Source of the DNA: Adiantum capillus-veneris
Lineage: Eukaryota; Streptophyta; Polypodiopsida; Polypodiales; Pteridaceae
Direction of reading: 5' to 3'
Length of the DNA: 64,000 nt
NCBI GenBank assembly: GCA_014529385.2
Contig: CM043942.1
Location: forward strand, 57,353,340-57,417,339
In this document: positions 1 through 10,862 of the stretch, piece by piece
Layout of the letters: each line of letters opens with the position of its first letter
Numbering within the stretch: position 1 is the stretch's first letter
Program-made: the position numbers and the translations under genes
The notes under the pieces: generated by a model
What the model was told of the DNA's origin: nothing
The model's input: the letters and a program-made list of their open reading frames with translations, nothing else
Databases searched by the model: none

Positions 1-1339
1 AGACCCCTCAATATTTGATTTTCTTAGTTGTACTATTCACTTATATCATGATCTCAACAATATCTTCAATTATAGACCTACCAAATAAAGTCAAGGATAT
101 GTGGCACGCATGCATACACCATGGGGAGCTCACTCTTGGAGGTATTCAAAAGAATCATCCAAAGAAGAACCTCAAAAGGACCTTGTGCAGTGGCAAAAAT
201 AGTCGGTTTTGGTAAATTTTTGAAGATCACATGCTCCGTGAATTTGGAAAGGTGATACAAACAAAAGTTGTAGCTCGTGAGCTGAACTTTCACCTCAAGT
301 TTTTTCATATTTTTTTGAGCTACGAGCTGTGAGCTATGATTTTATTGGTGGACCTCAGTTTGCCCATGCTATGCAGCCACACTCCCTCTTCCACTTTATC
401 ATTTTCCTCTTTCACACACACTCCTCCCTCTCCTTCCCACTCCCAAACCTACAACACCCATGTTCTAATTCACCCTCTTCACCATTTCCACATCTCTCAC
501 ACCTCCATAGACTTCATCCTCCCTTGTAAATTATCACATGATCACACTACACCACACCATTCTCAACACATAACACACCACTCTTCAATCCTAGTTGTGT
601 AGAGTGTGTGCATTGTGAGTGCTCTATTCCATCACTACACATAGGTGCATGGAGAAGCTTGAAGTTAGTTATGCCACCTAGAGGAGTGGAGTGATACTAT
701 ACTCTACAATCACACTTGTAGCCTACTCTTGTCCATAAATAAGATTCATAGTTTTGAGTGCAATTGTATGCTGCAACTACGACTCTTCGCTCCAAATTGA
801 CTTGATAAGTTGGCTCATCATGTGGTTGAAGGTATATTGTCCTTGAAGTTTGTTGTGCCATTTCATGCTTGGTGGTTTGAGGGCTTGTTGAATTGTTTGC
901 CAAAACTTTCAATTGTAAGAGGGTGCTCGGTGAGAGGGCTCCCGTGACCCTAAGACAATTTGTGTATTGGCAACAAGGTCAAGTTTTGTGTTGTCTCTCT
1001 ATTTCTCATCAAGCTTTGTGTGCATCTAGTCTTTAAGGCTAAGAATGAGTTGCTCAAGTTAATTTGTGCGCTTTATCTCTCTCTGGCGTGGTGAATGTTT
1101 GTGTTTGGTGTGTGTGGCTATCTTGCATTCCCCTCTCTTTGTGCGTTTGAGTACAAGGAGATATCACGTGAGTCCTAGTTCGCATCTACAACTAGGTGGT
1201 GCCCCTTTTCTTGTTTGTTTTTTGGATGTGGGTTGTTGTTGTCTCTGATTGTGCTTGCCCCAACCCCAATTGAGCAACACTGGAGCCTCGAAGGGTGTTT
1301 AGAGGCCACTCTTCTTGTTGCCCGCCCCGGACCGCCTCA
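1..1339 (+). repeat. F1a 5' LTR (partial, internally deleted)
   Basis: It matches the 3' LTR at 4520-6462 closely, but about 600 bp present there (roughly 5042-5645) are missing, the join being near 528. The missing part contains the TATA box at 5625-5633, so this copy lacks its core promoter. The first ~650 bp of the LTR lie before the window. It ends in CCGCCTCA at 1339, followed by a primer-site-like sequence. Confidence 0.85.
1174..1205 (+). promoter_or_regulatory. U5 stem-loop plus TGGTGCCCC box (F1a 5' LTR)
   Basis: CCTAGTT (1174-1180) pairs perfectly with AACTAGG (1190-1196) across a 9-nt loop, and TGGTGCCCC follows directly (1197-1205). A TAGAGG box lies at 1300-1305, 34 nt before the LTR end. 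The same arrangement with other stem sequences occurs in F2 and F5 LTRs. Its function is unknown; an RNA role in the transcript is inferred. Confidence 0.6.
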
Positions 1340-1341
1340 AA

Positions 1342-1359
1342 TTGGTGCGCCCACTAAGG
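1342..1359 (+). other. probable primer-binding site of F1a
   Basis: TTGGTGCGCCCACTAAGG starts three bases after the LTR end, where minus-strand DNA synthesis is primed by a tRNA. It resembles the F2 site (TGGCGCCCCCACGGAGG) but I cannot assign the tRNA with confidence. Confidence 0.5.
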
Positions 1360-1671
1360 ACTGACTTTGTGCTTATTGTTGTTGTATTGCATGAATGCTT
1401 GAATTTTAGCATAATCAAGAAGATTATATGAATCATGAAAACTTGTACGACTGAGTTTAATTTCAATGCAACAAAAATTGATCTAGAATATGGTTTGGAT
1501 TAGCATAACATAAGAAAGGAAAAAACATTTTCACATAAGAAACTACAATTCATGAGACCTTTCAAAACTTTGTGTAGTTAGTTGATGTCATGAGAGAAAA
1601 TGATTGTTTGAAACTAATCTTTGTGTGGTTCTAGCATTGAGAGACTATGACACGCTATACCTTTGATGATA

Positions 1672-2262
1672 TCTCAATCTTTTTTGGAAATTTAGAAGAA
1701 GATTGATGATGATTTTCTTGCTGATTTTAGAATGGTTTGTCGTATCCTTGGTAAAAGGGATGACATTGAAAAAGGGGATTTTCTATTGCTACGCCTTAGA
1801 GGCAACGCTGAGCAATGGTTTTGGAGTCTGTCTTCTCGAATTGAAAATGGGTATACCCAAATTTCCAAACCTTTGAAGACCAGATTCTCTAAATTTCCAA
1901 CAACGGAGAAAGCACGGGCTTCATTAGGGAGACTTCAACAACATGGTGAAGACTACTATGCTCATGAGGATATATTTTCTCATCAATGGGGAGGATATGG
2001 GTTTAGTTCTACATTTCTAGATTATGTAAAAATGGAGCAATTTATTTCGGGTTTGTCTCCTTTCCTAAAGACTAAGGTTACTTGTAGTGGACCCTCTACC
2101 TTTGAAGAAGCGGTCACTATTGCCCGAAGGAAGTTTCACAAGTACTTCTACATCAAAAATGGTTTCCATCATGCTGGAAGAACCAACCATCATGAAAGTG
2201 TTTCTATCAAGGAGTCATCTCCTTTGCCATACTTGTCTCCTTCTATCTCCGAAAAATGTTGA
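1672..2262 (+). pseudogene. Gag-like (retrotransposon capsid) protein of F1a
   Basis: The longest open stretch starts at an ATG at 1732 and gives 176 residues. It has the layout of the plant Retrotrans_gag family: an LRGNAEQWFWSL segment near residue 25, a basic helical stretch, then QFISGLSPFLKTKV near residue 105 and a final helix with AVTIARRKF. The conserved lead-in with FFGNLEED is readable just upstream, near 1680-1710, in another frame, so a small indel has broken the N-terminus. No CCHC zinc knuckle is seen before the stop at 2262. The product would form the particle that packages element RNA. The capsid assignment is good; whether the protein is functional is doubtful. Confidence 0.65.
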
Positions 2263-3592
2263 AGAAGTTACTTACATGCCAAATGATTATTCAAGTGCTA
2301 AAGTGTGTGGCCAAGATTCAAATGTGGAATCTCTTTCTTCTACCTTTATCACAAGCATGCAAAAATCGACACAAGATATCTCAAATGGCATTGATGATTC
2401 AACAATGGATACATCCAACCTTTTGGCGGAGGATCACTTTCTAGTCCAAGCAGACGAAGCTTTTGTGCAACATGACTCTATGGAGAATGAAGACCTTGAA
2501 GGTAACCTTGATCTTATGGAATGTTCTGAGAGTGTATCTTGTCTAAAAGAAGAGAGTGAAGAAGAAGATGAAATCATAGGTGGGGAAATCATGGACCACA
2601 TTGATCATAAAGAGATGATTGTGTACATGGAATGCCAACTCCAAAACAAAGCAGAAGAGTGTGAGTTGAATCCATGTGAGGATAATCTTCAAGAAGTGTT
2701 TGAGGATGTTGAAAAGCATCGGTATGACCCATGTATATTAAGCATGGAGGAACCTATCATGCAAGAAGCCAAAGTTTTCACAAAATCAAACAGTAATCCA
2801 TCAACCTTTGATGTGGTACAATGTGAGGAGTTACAACCTTGCCAAAGGGGGGGCTTAGAAGGGGATCAAGAACATGGGAGAGTAGTAAAAAATAAAATGA
2901 TAAAAGGAAACTGTCAGAAGGGTATCATTCTCTCCAATGGTGTTTTAGTGGGTGGCCCTTCATTCATGGGACAATCTCTTAGCAAGAAAATACAAACTTT
3001 GGAAGCCCCAATCATCTTCACATTGGGTTTCACCTCTTCAAAGTCAACTTCTCCTCTCTTCACATATACCTTTCATCGGGGACACCATACCTTCTTAAGT
3101 GGAAGAGGACATGAATACTTGGTGATGAAGAGATGTTTCCAAACCTTCTACATTTGGTTCTTTGGTGTATGGAGGTCGCACATTGTGATGCTTTTGGTCT
3201 TCATCATAGATGAAAAACTTGTTGATTGCTACATGTGGATATTTCATCAATCAGTTCTCTTCCAATGTGTTGGAAGCAATAGAAACCTTCATCTATTATC
3301 TACTTATGTGGTAAACTATTTGCAATATCTTCCAATAGGAGTTGGAAGCATGGATCAAGCTTTCCTAAATCATGAAGGTCATAGAATTTTTGACTTGATG
3401 AGCCTACCCAAGTTGAATGAATTTTATGAGCTACAGTTTAGGAATTTGCTCATACAAGCTCTTGAAGATCGTAGCAGATACATCAACTTTACACAGGAGG
3501 AAGAGAAACCAATCTTTTATATCACATTCATAGTGATAGATGCAATGATGGATAACAATAAAATCTACAAGTTTCTTCAACCAAATCAGTAA
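2087..3592 (+). CDS. unrecognised second ORF of F1a (501 codons)
   Basis: This long reading frame overlaps the Gag ORF in another frame and continues after it. The real coding part probably begins near 2263-2275, entered by a frameshift or by a separate start at MPNDYSSAK. The first half is acidic (EESEEEDE around residue 155) and reads like a linker. The second half has hydrophobic and aromatic runs around residues 355-400 (FYIWFFGVW, MLLVFIIDEKL) that could be membrane segments or a buried core. There is no DTG protease motif, no FxDD box and no zinc finger. A TAA ends it at 3590-3592, yet the same frame stays open afterwards. I do not recognise the family. It could be a decayed pol region, an envelope-like product or a captured host sequence. 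Confidence 0.45.
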   Translation: MDPLPLKKRSLLPEGSFTSTSTSKMVSIMLEEPTIMKVFLSRSHLLCHTCLLLSPKNVEEVTYMPNDYSSAKVCGQDSNVESLSSTFITSMQKSTQDISNGIDDSTMDTSNLLAEDHFLVQADEAFVQHDSMENEDLEGNLDLMECSESVSCLKEESEEEDEIIGGEIMDHIDHKEMIVYMECQLQNKAEECELNPCEDNLQEVFEDVEKHRYDPCILSMEEPIMQEAKVFTKSNSNPSTFDVVQCEELQPCQRGGLEGDQEHGRVVKNKMIKGNCQKGIILSNGVLVGGPSFMGQSLSKKIQTLEAPIIFTLGFTSSKSTSPLFTYTFHRGHHTFLSGRGHEYLVMKRCFQTFYIWFFGVWRSHIVMLLVFIIDEKLVDCYMWIFHQSVLFQCVGSNRNLHLLSTYVVNYLQYLPIGVGSMDQAFLNHEGHRIFDLMSLPKLNEFYELQFRNLLIQALEDRSRYINFTQEEEKPIFYITFIVIDAMMDNNKIYKFLQPNQ

Positions 3593-3865
3593 GTGATTCC
3601 ATACCATACATCTCTCTTTGGGAAAGATATTTCAAGATCTTTGATCCTGGGGGGTGCTTATGGAAACTTTCTCAATGAAGGAGGTTTCCTCAGTCACTTC
3701 ATCCTGCTATTGGCTCTGAGAACCTTTCATATCACACAAGGTTTTTTAATCATACAACAAAGGTTCTTCAAAGATGAGAGCAGACAAAGACAGACGTTAC
3801 ACAATCTACATGCTGTATGGTCGGATAAATGGTACATAAATGTACCATTATCTAAGGGGGGGCTA
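3593..3865 (+). other. in-frame continuation of the F1a second ORF up to the purine tract
   Basis: After the TAA at 3590-3592 the same frame stays open through the purine tract and into the LTR (to 4021). This suggests that the unknown protein once ended near the 3' LTR and that the TAA is a late mutation or a leaky stop. The peptide includes a hydrophobic segment (FLSHFILLLAL). Confidence 0.35.
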
Positions 3866-3866
3866 A
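3853..3866 (+). other. polypurine tract of F1a
   Basis: The run TAAGGGGGGGCTAA directly precedes the TGATAGCC start of the 3' LTR. The equivalent GGGGGAGGGCTAA precedes the F1b 3' LTR. This is the usual site of plus-strand priming. Confidence 0.7.
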
Positions 3867-5624
3867 TGATAGCCGTTTTTCGACTTTCCATAATTGACAT
3901 AGTAAGCTACCTCACCCTATCAAATCACTCAAACATTTTGGTTATCCCTACCATTTCACTGTACATAGGCGTGTGTGAGTTAGGGGACTTTCCCTATATT
4001 TTCTTAAAAACCCTTAACTAGCTAGTCACTGGGCTAGTTAAGCCAAAAAAATAATAAAAATAATAAATATAAGTATATTATGGCCCATTTGTGTGTAAAT
4101 ATTTCATTGTATATAGGGCCTAAATATAAGGATTTTTCATAATTATTTTGGTATTTATTTAAATATTTATACTTAGGTGTGTGTTATTTATGCTATGTAC
4201 ATTGACTCACCATTACCATATTTTTTCTTACCATTTTGCATACTCTTTATTTCATATAAAAATAATTTCATGCAAGCTTCTCTTATTTTTGGTGTAACTC
4301 TATCCCAAAAAAAATCCAAAAAAACTAGTTCTATTTATGTGTATATTTTTTCACTATTGTGATTTTTTCCTTCCTACATCTATTCTCTATTACTCTCATA
4401 AATTAGACCACAAAAAATATTCATCTTTTTATGGTAGACTTATAATGAGAGATTTATTTTGACCCCTTTATATTTTTTCCACCTATATTATTTATATTTG
4501 ACATGTACATATTTTTTTAGACCCCTCAATATTTGATTTTCTTAGTTGTACTATTCACTTATATCATGATCTCAACAATATCTTCAATTATAGACCTACC
4601 AAATAAGGTCAAGGGTATGTGGCATGCATGCATGCACCATGGGGAGCTCACTCTTGGAGGTATTCAAAAGAATCATCCAAAGAAGAACCTCACAAGGACC
4701 TTGTGCAATGGCAAAAATAGTCGGTTTTGGTGAATTTTTGAAGATCACATGCTCCCTGAATTTGGAAAGGTGATACAAACAAAAGTTGTATCTCGTGAGC
4801 TGAACTTTCACCTCAAGTTTTTTCATATTTTTTTGAGCTACGAGCTGTGAGCTATGATTTTATTGGTGGACCTCAGTTTGCCCATGCTATGCAGCCACAC
4901 TCCCTCTTCCACTTTATCATTTTCCTCTTTCACACACACTCCTCCCTCTCCTTCCCACTCCCAAACCTGCAACTCCCATGTTCTAATTCACCCTCTTCAC
5001 CATTTCCACATCTCTCACACCTCCATAGACTTCATCCTCCATTTCTACACCCTATGTGTCCCCCTTTCCCTTTACATATATGTCCATATTACCATACTCT
5101 CTTCAGCTTTGTAAAGAACTTCAAAAAATAAAAGAAAATCCAAGGATAACCTCTGCAAATGAAACTTTTATAATGAATTTTCCAAGGTTTGAAATAACAT
5201 AGGTTCATCGACACGCGCTGCTTCGGCATGCCGACTGCTTCTTCTTCCGGTGCTGTAAAGAGGTGAATGTCAACTTCTCCAAAGCTTCAATCTCTCTTTA
5301 CAAGCTCATCCCTTCTGTAACTTTCTCATCATATATCTCACCATTTGGTGAATGATTTTGTAAATATTATTTAGTGATAATTGCTAACTACTAACCACTA
5401 ACCTTATTGTAAAATGCACCCTCTACTAGAGTAGGCACTCCCAAATTATTCACTCAATCCTCTCTCCTTTCATCCTCAATAATTCTCTTCCCTTGAGCCC
5501 ACATCCATGTGACTCAAAGGACAAGAGAGACCCACCCTCATTAAAAAAAACTAAAATATGCATAATCTTTTATTCCTTCAAATAAACTTGATTAGGCTTA
5601 ATCCTAATCGGGGCTTCTAAAACC

Positions 5625-5633
5625 TATAAATAG
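5625..5633 (+). promoter_or_regulatory. TATA box of the F1 LTR
   Basis: TATAAATAG lies about 840 bp before the LTR end in an otherwise AT-rich stretch. It is the best core-promoter candidate, and it is deleted from the 5' LTR. Confidence 0.6.
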
Positions 5634-6296
5634 AGCCCTTCTCTCCCTTGTAAATTATCACATGATCACACTACACCACACCATTCTCAACACATAACAC
5701 ACCACTCTTCAATCCTAGTTGTGTAGAGTGTGTGCATTGTGAGTGCTCTATTCCATCACTACACATAGGTGCATGGAGAAGCTTGAAGTTAGTTATGCCA
5801 CCTAGAGGAGTGGAGTGATACTATACTCTACAATCACACTTGTAGCCTACTCTTGTCCATAAATAAGATTCATAGTTTTGAGTGCAATTGTATGCTGCAA
5901 CTACGACTCTTCGCTCCAAATTGACTTGATAAGTTGGCTCATCATGTGGTTGAAGGTATATTGTCCTTGAAGTTTGTTGTGCCATTTCATGCTTGGTGGT
6001 TTGAGGGCTTGTTGAATTGTTTGCCAAAACTTTCAATTGTAAGAGGGTGCTCGGTGAGAGGGCTCCCGTGACCCTAAGACAATTTGTGTATTGGCAACAA
6101 GATCAAGTTTTGTGTTGTCTCTCTATTTCTCATCAAGCTTTGTGTGCATCTAGTCTTTAAGGCTAAGAATGAGTTGCTCAAGTTAATTTGTGTGCTTTAT
6201 CTCTCTCTGGCGTGGTGAATGTTTGTGTTGGTGTGTGTGGCTATCTTGCATTCCCCTCTCTTTGTGCGTTTGAGTACAAGGAGATATCACGTGAGT

Positions 6297-6328
6297 CCTA
6301 GTTCGCATCTACAACTAGGTGGTGCCCC
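6297..6328 (+). promoter_or_regulatory. U5 stem-loop plus TGGTGCCCC box (F1a 3' LTR)
   Basis: The stem CCTAGTT/AACTAGG is at 6297-6319 and the box at 6320-6328. TAGAGG follows at 6423-6428, 34 nt before the LTR end. Confidence 0.6.
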
Positions 6329-6462
6329 TTTTCTTGTTTGGTTTTGGGCTGTGGGTTGTTGTTGTCTCTGATTGTGCTTGCCCTAGCCCCAATTGAGCAG
6401 CATGGGAGCCTCGAAGGGTGTCTAGAGGCCACTCTTCTTGTTGCCCGCCCCGGACCGCCTCA

Positions 6463-7310
6463 GTAGATATATACAAAAATTGATTTACATTTGAGATTGT
6501 TGAGCTGTTTGTTGATGGTTGTGTTGTGCGTTCCACACACTCCATTAGAAATAGCTTATAAAATTTACAATTTTAGATTAAGTTTTTCTGTCATATGTGT
6601 TACATAGAAACACAAGCGTTACCACTCGTTATATTAAAAGTGAAGAGATGCATATTTTCATGCCCTCTTCATCTTAATGTGACACACTGGTTACTCGTGT
6701 GTTTCATATTCTAAAAGAGCATCATTTTTCATCAGTAAATGACTTGGTGTTGTTTTGGACGTAAACACATACGATAGGTAACTTACATCTGCAATTGTTA
6801 ATTTATTTGGCTGATAGTTGTGTTGTGAGTTCCACACACTTTATCAGGGATTAGATTGATAAAAAATATCAATCTATTTTACAACAACATCCAACACTTG
6901 TGCTGAGAATATCTCACACTAGTTGAGTTGTTCACATGTACGATTTTCCAACCCGTTAGATGTAATTTCTTTCACAATCTCACACGTCTGCACATAGCAG
7001 GGTCCAGTTCTTGTGCTGAGAGCATCTCACACTCCTGGCTTGTTTCTCTCTCTCTCTCTCTCTCTACTTTAATTTTCATGGTCGATTCGCACAATGTTTT
7101 TTGTAATTATAAGATTTTCTTTTTAATTTACAATAATTTAATATTGTCTAATATTAAATATAGGGTTAACACTCATTATATAATAACTATGTTACTATGG
7201 TGTACAATCTTTTAATATATATAGGGTTAACACTCATTATATAATAACTATGTTACTATGGTGTACAATCTTTTCGTAAGATTCTTAATTTATAATTTTG
7301 TCATACAGAT
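6463..7310. other. non-coding flank with short dyads, possible hAT subterminal region
   Basis: No gene is seen here. The stretch has repeated phrases: GTTCCACACACT near 6530 and 6830, and two copies of GTGCTGAGA-N3-TCTCACAC near 6900 and 7012, each a small palindrome (TGAGA/TCTCA). Similar dyads (GTGAG-AGTA-CTCAC) occur at 10863-11800 on the other side of the hAT transposase. Such motifs are often transposase binding sites near element ends. A CT run lies at 7046-7065. Confidence 0.4.
7161..7274 (+). repeat. two-copy 61-bp tandem repeat
   Basis: A 53-bp stretch starting TAGGGTTAACACTC at 7161 recurs without visible change at 7222-7274, separated by a short AT spacer. The identity suggests a recent local duplication just upstream of the next coding region. 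Confidence 0.9.
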
Positions 7311-8433
7311 ATGGCAGATACGAAGCTAGCGAAACATCAACGAAATTTCGTCCCTGAAGTGATTATGAGACACTTCCATTACACGTCAGAGACAGAGATT
7401 AGGCGTTGTTTAAACCTTGTCGCTCTGGAGCATTTTATCAGCTTACAGAGACTCTAACCAAGTCTGTGTTTGAGCAGCTCCAGGCAGAGTTTGCACCAGC
7501 TATTTTTGACATAGCCCTCCTGACATCAGGTGCTTTAGTAAACATGGTCAAACAAACCATTGGATAGATCATCAAAACCTTTCAAGAACTAAAAAATCTT
7601 GCAATTACTTCCTTGCCAAACATAGCTGAGCGCATACATCTTGTGCAACAGCTGTACACGGAGTTCAAGAGCAAGGAAAAGTTAGAAAGAGCAGCAAAGC
7701 GTGCAAGAGTGGAAGCCAGCTCTTCTGAAGCTGCTGTTGAACCAGAAATCATTCTTAGAACAAAGCCTACAATGTCATCCGTTGCTACATTAGACCTCTC
7801 TCAGCTACCACCTATTTTACACCTTTTACTCGACACAGCCGTCTTCAATTCAATATCAAGCAAATAAGTGGCAATGCAAAAGATACAGCTCCGTTAAAGC
7901 TCTCTGATTTGAAACATAAAGGACTGGCACGTGTATTGCTGCAAAGGTTTATACGACAAGAGAGATGCCTACCAAACAACAACCAAGTAGCAATTTACTT
8001 TATCCAGCAATGCTATGTTCGATATGTTTTGCTGAAGAGAGTGGATTGGTCAGATTGTCCAGGCACCGCTGGTGTTGGACGTGGACGCATTGCAGAAAAG
8101 GTGGCAGCAGGTAGTGCAAATAATCCAATGCCTCCTCGCAAGCGTCCTATTGTTTTACTTCCTGAAGAGACAGAAACACTGACTGAATTAGCCAGCCAAG
8201 GACAAGACCTTGCCAGCCAAGGAGAAACATCGGACATGCTTCGTGGTCATATTCTTGAGCTTGAAATAAAGTTAAGTGATGCACAAGCAAAGCTTCAACG
8301 ATATGAATCGTTGTATGGACCTTTGCCAGATGATACTACCACTTCGCATAAAGATGTTGCTCAACCATCCCTTGAGCTAGGAATTATAGATTTTACCATA
8401 GACGAACTTATAGCAAATCTATCAAACTCATAA
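7311..8433 (+). pseudogene. broken unrecognised gene with C-terminal coiled coil
   Basis: A chain of ORFs in one direction reads as one former protein of roughly 370 residues. It starts at ATG 7311 (MADTKLAKHQ), shifts frame near 7450, has an in-frame TAG near 7565, runs openly through 7613-7867, shifts again near 7860, and ends with an open stretch at 7909-8433. The middle is helical and charged (KEKLERAAKRARVEASSSEA). The last third has a leucine-rich helix (LRGHILELEIKLSDAQAKLQRYESL) typical of a coiled coil. I recognise no domain. It converges on the hAT transposase at 8745-10862, about 310 bp away, and both lie between regions with similar dyads. It may therefore be an accessory gene of that element, but it could equally be an unrelated gene relic. 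Confidence 0.5.
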
Positions 8434-8598
8434 GTCACTCAGAAGCTTTTTGTAATCTCAAAATTATATCAAACTCTTTTTGATTGAGTAATTTCCCAGA
8501 ACCTTGTTGTGATTTCAAACCTACATCGACTTTATGTAATTTTTATTTGACAAGATATTATTGGCAGTTTATATTTGAGTGTGAGTGAATATGTGCGT

Positions 8599-8600
<2 letters not shown>

Positions 8601-8663
<63 letters not shown>
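8601..8663 (+). repeat. (GA)n microsatellite
   Basis: About 31 uninterrupted GA units lie between the convergent genes. The flanks 8434-8600 and 8664-8744 show no other feature. Confidence 0.98.
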
Positions 8664-8665
<2 letters not shown>

Positions 8666-8744
8666 TTTGATGTGAACGACAACGAGATAACACTTTCTTT
8701 CATCATATACAAAAACTTGTTGAGTAAGTATTAAAATGGTACTC

Positions 8745-10862
8745 TCACAAATCATCTCTATCTTCAAAAACTGCAACCATATCATCTACTTCATCCATAT
8801 CTGAGCATTCTGAAACTATCTCCCATTCCATATCATCATCATCATCAACTTATGCAGAAATAGCTTCATGCGTTTGGAAGACTCTATATTGCTTTTGAGC
8901 GGCTCTAGTTGCAATGTTTTGAGGCTTATAAATAAGTCTCATATTGCAAAAAACATACACCAAATCAATAGCCCGTTTAGTATGAAGTCTGTTTCACTTT
9001 TTAGTGTGGACAAAGTCGAATGCTGACCAGTTTCGCTCACAACTTCCACTTGATGCAGCTACTGATAAAACTCTAACTGCAATGTGTTGCAACTCCACTT
9101 TCTCTCCACCATACTCCTTCCACCATAAAGGTGCACTTGTTTTGCCAATGGCATCTATATGCCACGGATCCTGAAACATACCAGTTTTGTTGGCATAATC
9201 TACTCGCTGATGAAAAGCTGTTTTTCCATCTTCGTGCCCTAAGAGTTGGGAGCACACTGTTTTGAAGTCGGACATAACTTCTTTGTTGGCAGATTGCCGA
9301 TGAATTTGAAACTTAGGATCCAATACAAAAGCCGCACCATGGAATGGCGTATGCAACTGCACCCAACGCTTGTTAACAATTGTAATCATGGTAGCTTTAT
9401 CCTTTGCACCAAAACTGACATTTTCTCTTAGCTTGCGTATAGCCTCTGACATATACCAGTAGAGCCGACCAAAAATAAAAGAATCTGTGTCAACTGCTCT
9501 CAAAAGATCTACAAATGGCTTTGACACAGTTACTATTCTTTCTACATTACGCCAAAAGACTGGCAAGTTTACTATTTGCGCACATTGACCAACTGCTTCC
9601 TGATAACTTGGATACTTGCTGAGCCATCCATCCCATCTTCTGTCTGCTAAGGTTTCCATCAATGCAGGCTTCAACTCTTGCAAAGCAGCAAGAACATAGT
9701 ATGCCGTAGCAAACCTTGTCGTGCAAAATATTTGCAAAGCTTTATTTGGTGACTTGGTTCGAAAAAGAGCATACGAAAATTGATGCTCTCTAATGAATTT
9801 CACCACATGATTTGCATCCAATAAAGTTTGCTTCACACATGCCATTTTACCAATATCTTTTAAAAGCAAATTTAAAGTGTGAGCTGCACATGGTACCCAA
9901 GAAATCTCGGAATACTTGACTTGAATAGCTCTTCTTGCTCCTTTGTAGTTGGCCGCATTATTTGTGACAATAGCAGTCACATTCTTTGGTCCACCTGCCT
10001 TTGGAATTGCACGCTCATACACCCCTGCTAGGTAGGTGATAGTCTTCTCTTTCAATGAGTTGTCAATTGCTTCCACGAACATAGCCCCTCTAGGGTTAAT
10101 AAGCATTACATTGATTAAAGGTTTTTTGTGACAGTTCGTCCATCCATCCAATGCTATGGTGTATCCATATGCTGGAACAAACTCTAGAACTGTGCGTTTG
10201 AGAATGGCTTCAGTACTATCTTTGACTTTATCAAGATATTCAGTTCGCATCTTGTTATAGTCAGGAAGCACAAATCCTTTTTTGGATGTACTCATCAAAG
10301 CATCTTGAAATATTGGATTGCGCATAGCATTGAACGATATGCCATACGCAACAAATTCTTGTGTCCATTTTAAATGCAACTCAAGAAACCATTGTTTACC
10401 TAATGCTTCAGGCATTCTCTGTCCATTGGATGACGCTCTGCCGAATTTGCTTGTGCTAGGAACTCCTCTTGATGTAGAAGCATGTCCATGAAGAGGGTTC
10501 AATTGAGAACTTTGATCGTTTACTTGAGTGGTACACACCTCTTCTATTGCCTCATTGCATACAGATGGTTCAATATTCGCATGAATATCTTTAGAAACAT
10601 CACCTTTATGTTTAGATGCAAGAATCAACTTTACTTTGCGAGAATACATGGCAAATTTTTCATGAATATCTTTTGGTGGTGCCCCACACTTTTCAACATT
10701 GCCAGGGACTTTAAATAAATGCTCTTTAATTCTGGTTGCATTACCACTAAACTCGTGGCCAGCTTTCAACTCATGCACATAACTCCACTCTTGTCCTTTC
10801 ACCATGATGCACAAAAGAAATTTGCTAGTAAAAACAAAGTCAATGATCATTTTCATAATCAA
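8745..10862 (-). pseudogene. hAT-family transposase (BED/DUF659/dimerisation type), inactivated
   Basis: The open frame from 10862 to a TGA at 8994-8996 gives 622 residues. MVKGQEW at residue 20 is a likelier start than residue 1. A BED-like segment (EFSGNATRIKEHL, residues 37-49) lacks the usual CxxC pair. A DUF659-type core follows, with IALDGWTN (catalytic Asp near 239) and CAAHTLNLLL near 325-334. The hAT dimerisation motif (WWKEYGG, then SCERNWSAF) is at the C-terminus. The second catalytic site reads VTNN instead of the usual VTDN, so residue 301 is Asn rather than Asp. The family's sequence continues in frame beyond the TGA (NRLHTKRAIDLVYV), past a second stop at 8850-8852, to a natural-looking acidic end at 8745. 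The enzyme would cut and paste its element; this copy is probably dead. Confidence 0.9.

Larger units (their letters stand above)
1..6462 (+). mobile_element. F1a: non-autonomous Ty3-type LTR retrotransposon, left end outside window
   Basis: Two copies of one long terminal repeat bracket an internal region of about 2.5 kb. The 5' LTR ends in CA at 1339 and the 3' LTR begins TGATAGCC at 3867, just after a purine tract, and ends CCTCA at 6462. The internal region holds a Gag-like ORF and a second, unrecognised ORF. No protease, reverse transcriptase, RNase H or integrase motif is visible, so the element could only move with enzymes from a relative. F1b (33146-39468) has the same LTR family and carries reverse transcriptase and integrase, so it represents the likely helper type. 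The 5' target duplication lies outside the window; the right flank starts GTAG. Confidence 0.85.
3867..6462 (+). repeat. F1a 3' LTR, full length (2596 bp)
   Basis: It begins TGATAGCCG and ends CCGCCTCA. It is colinear with the F1b LTRs at both ends and with the F1a 5' LTR apart from the latter's deletion. It contains the TATA box at 5625 and the U5 stem-loop at 6297-6328. Short ORFs inside it recur in the other copies only because the LTR itself recurs. Confidence 0.9.

Noticed and set aside
697-912. 71-residue minus-strand ORF identical at 5821-6036, and 66-residue ORFs at 15, 4533 and 37534
   Set aside because: They recur only because they lie in copies of the same F1 LTR; no domain or independent conservation.
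2087-3592. Envelope gene in F1a
   Set aside because: Hydrophobic runs exist but there is no signal peptide, cleavage site or glycoprotein pattern I can support; it is left as an unrecognised ORF.
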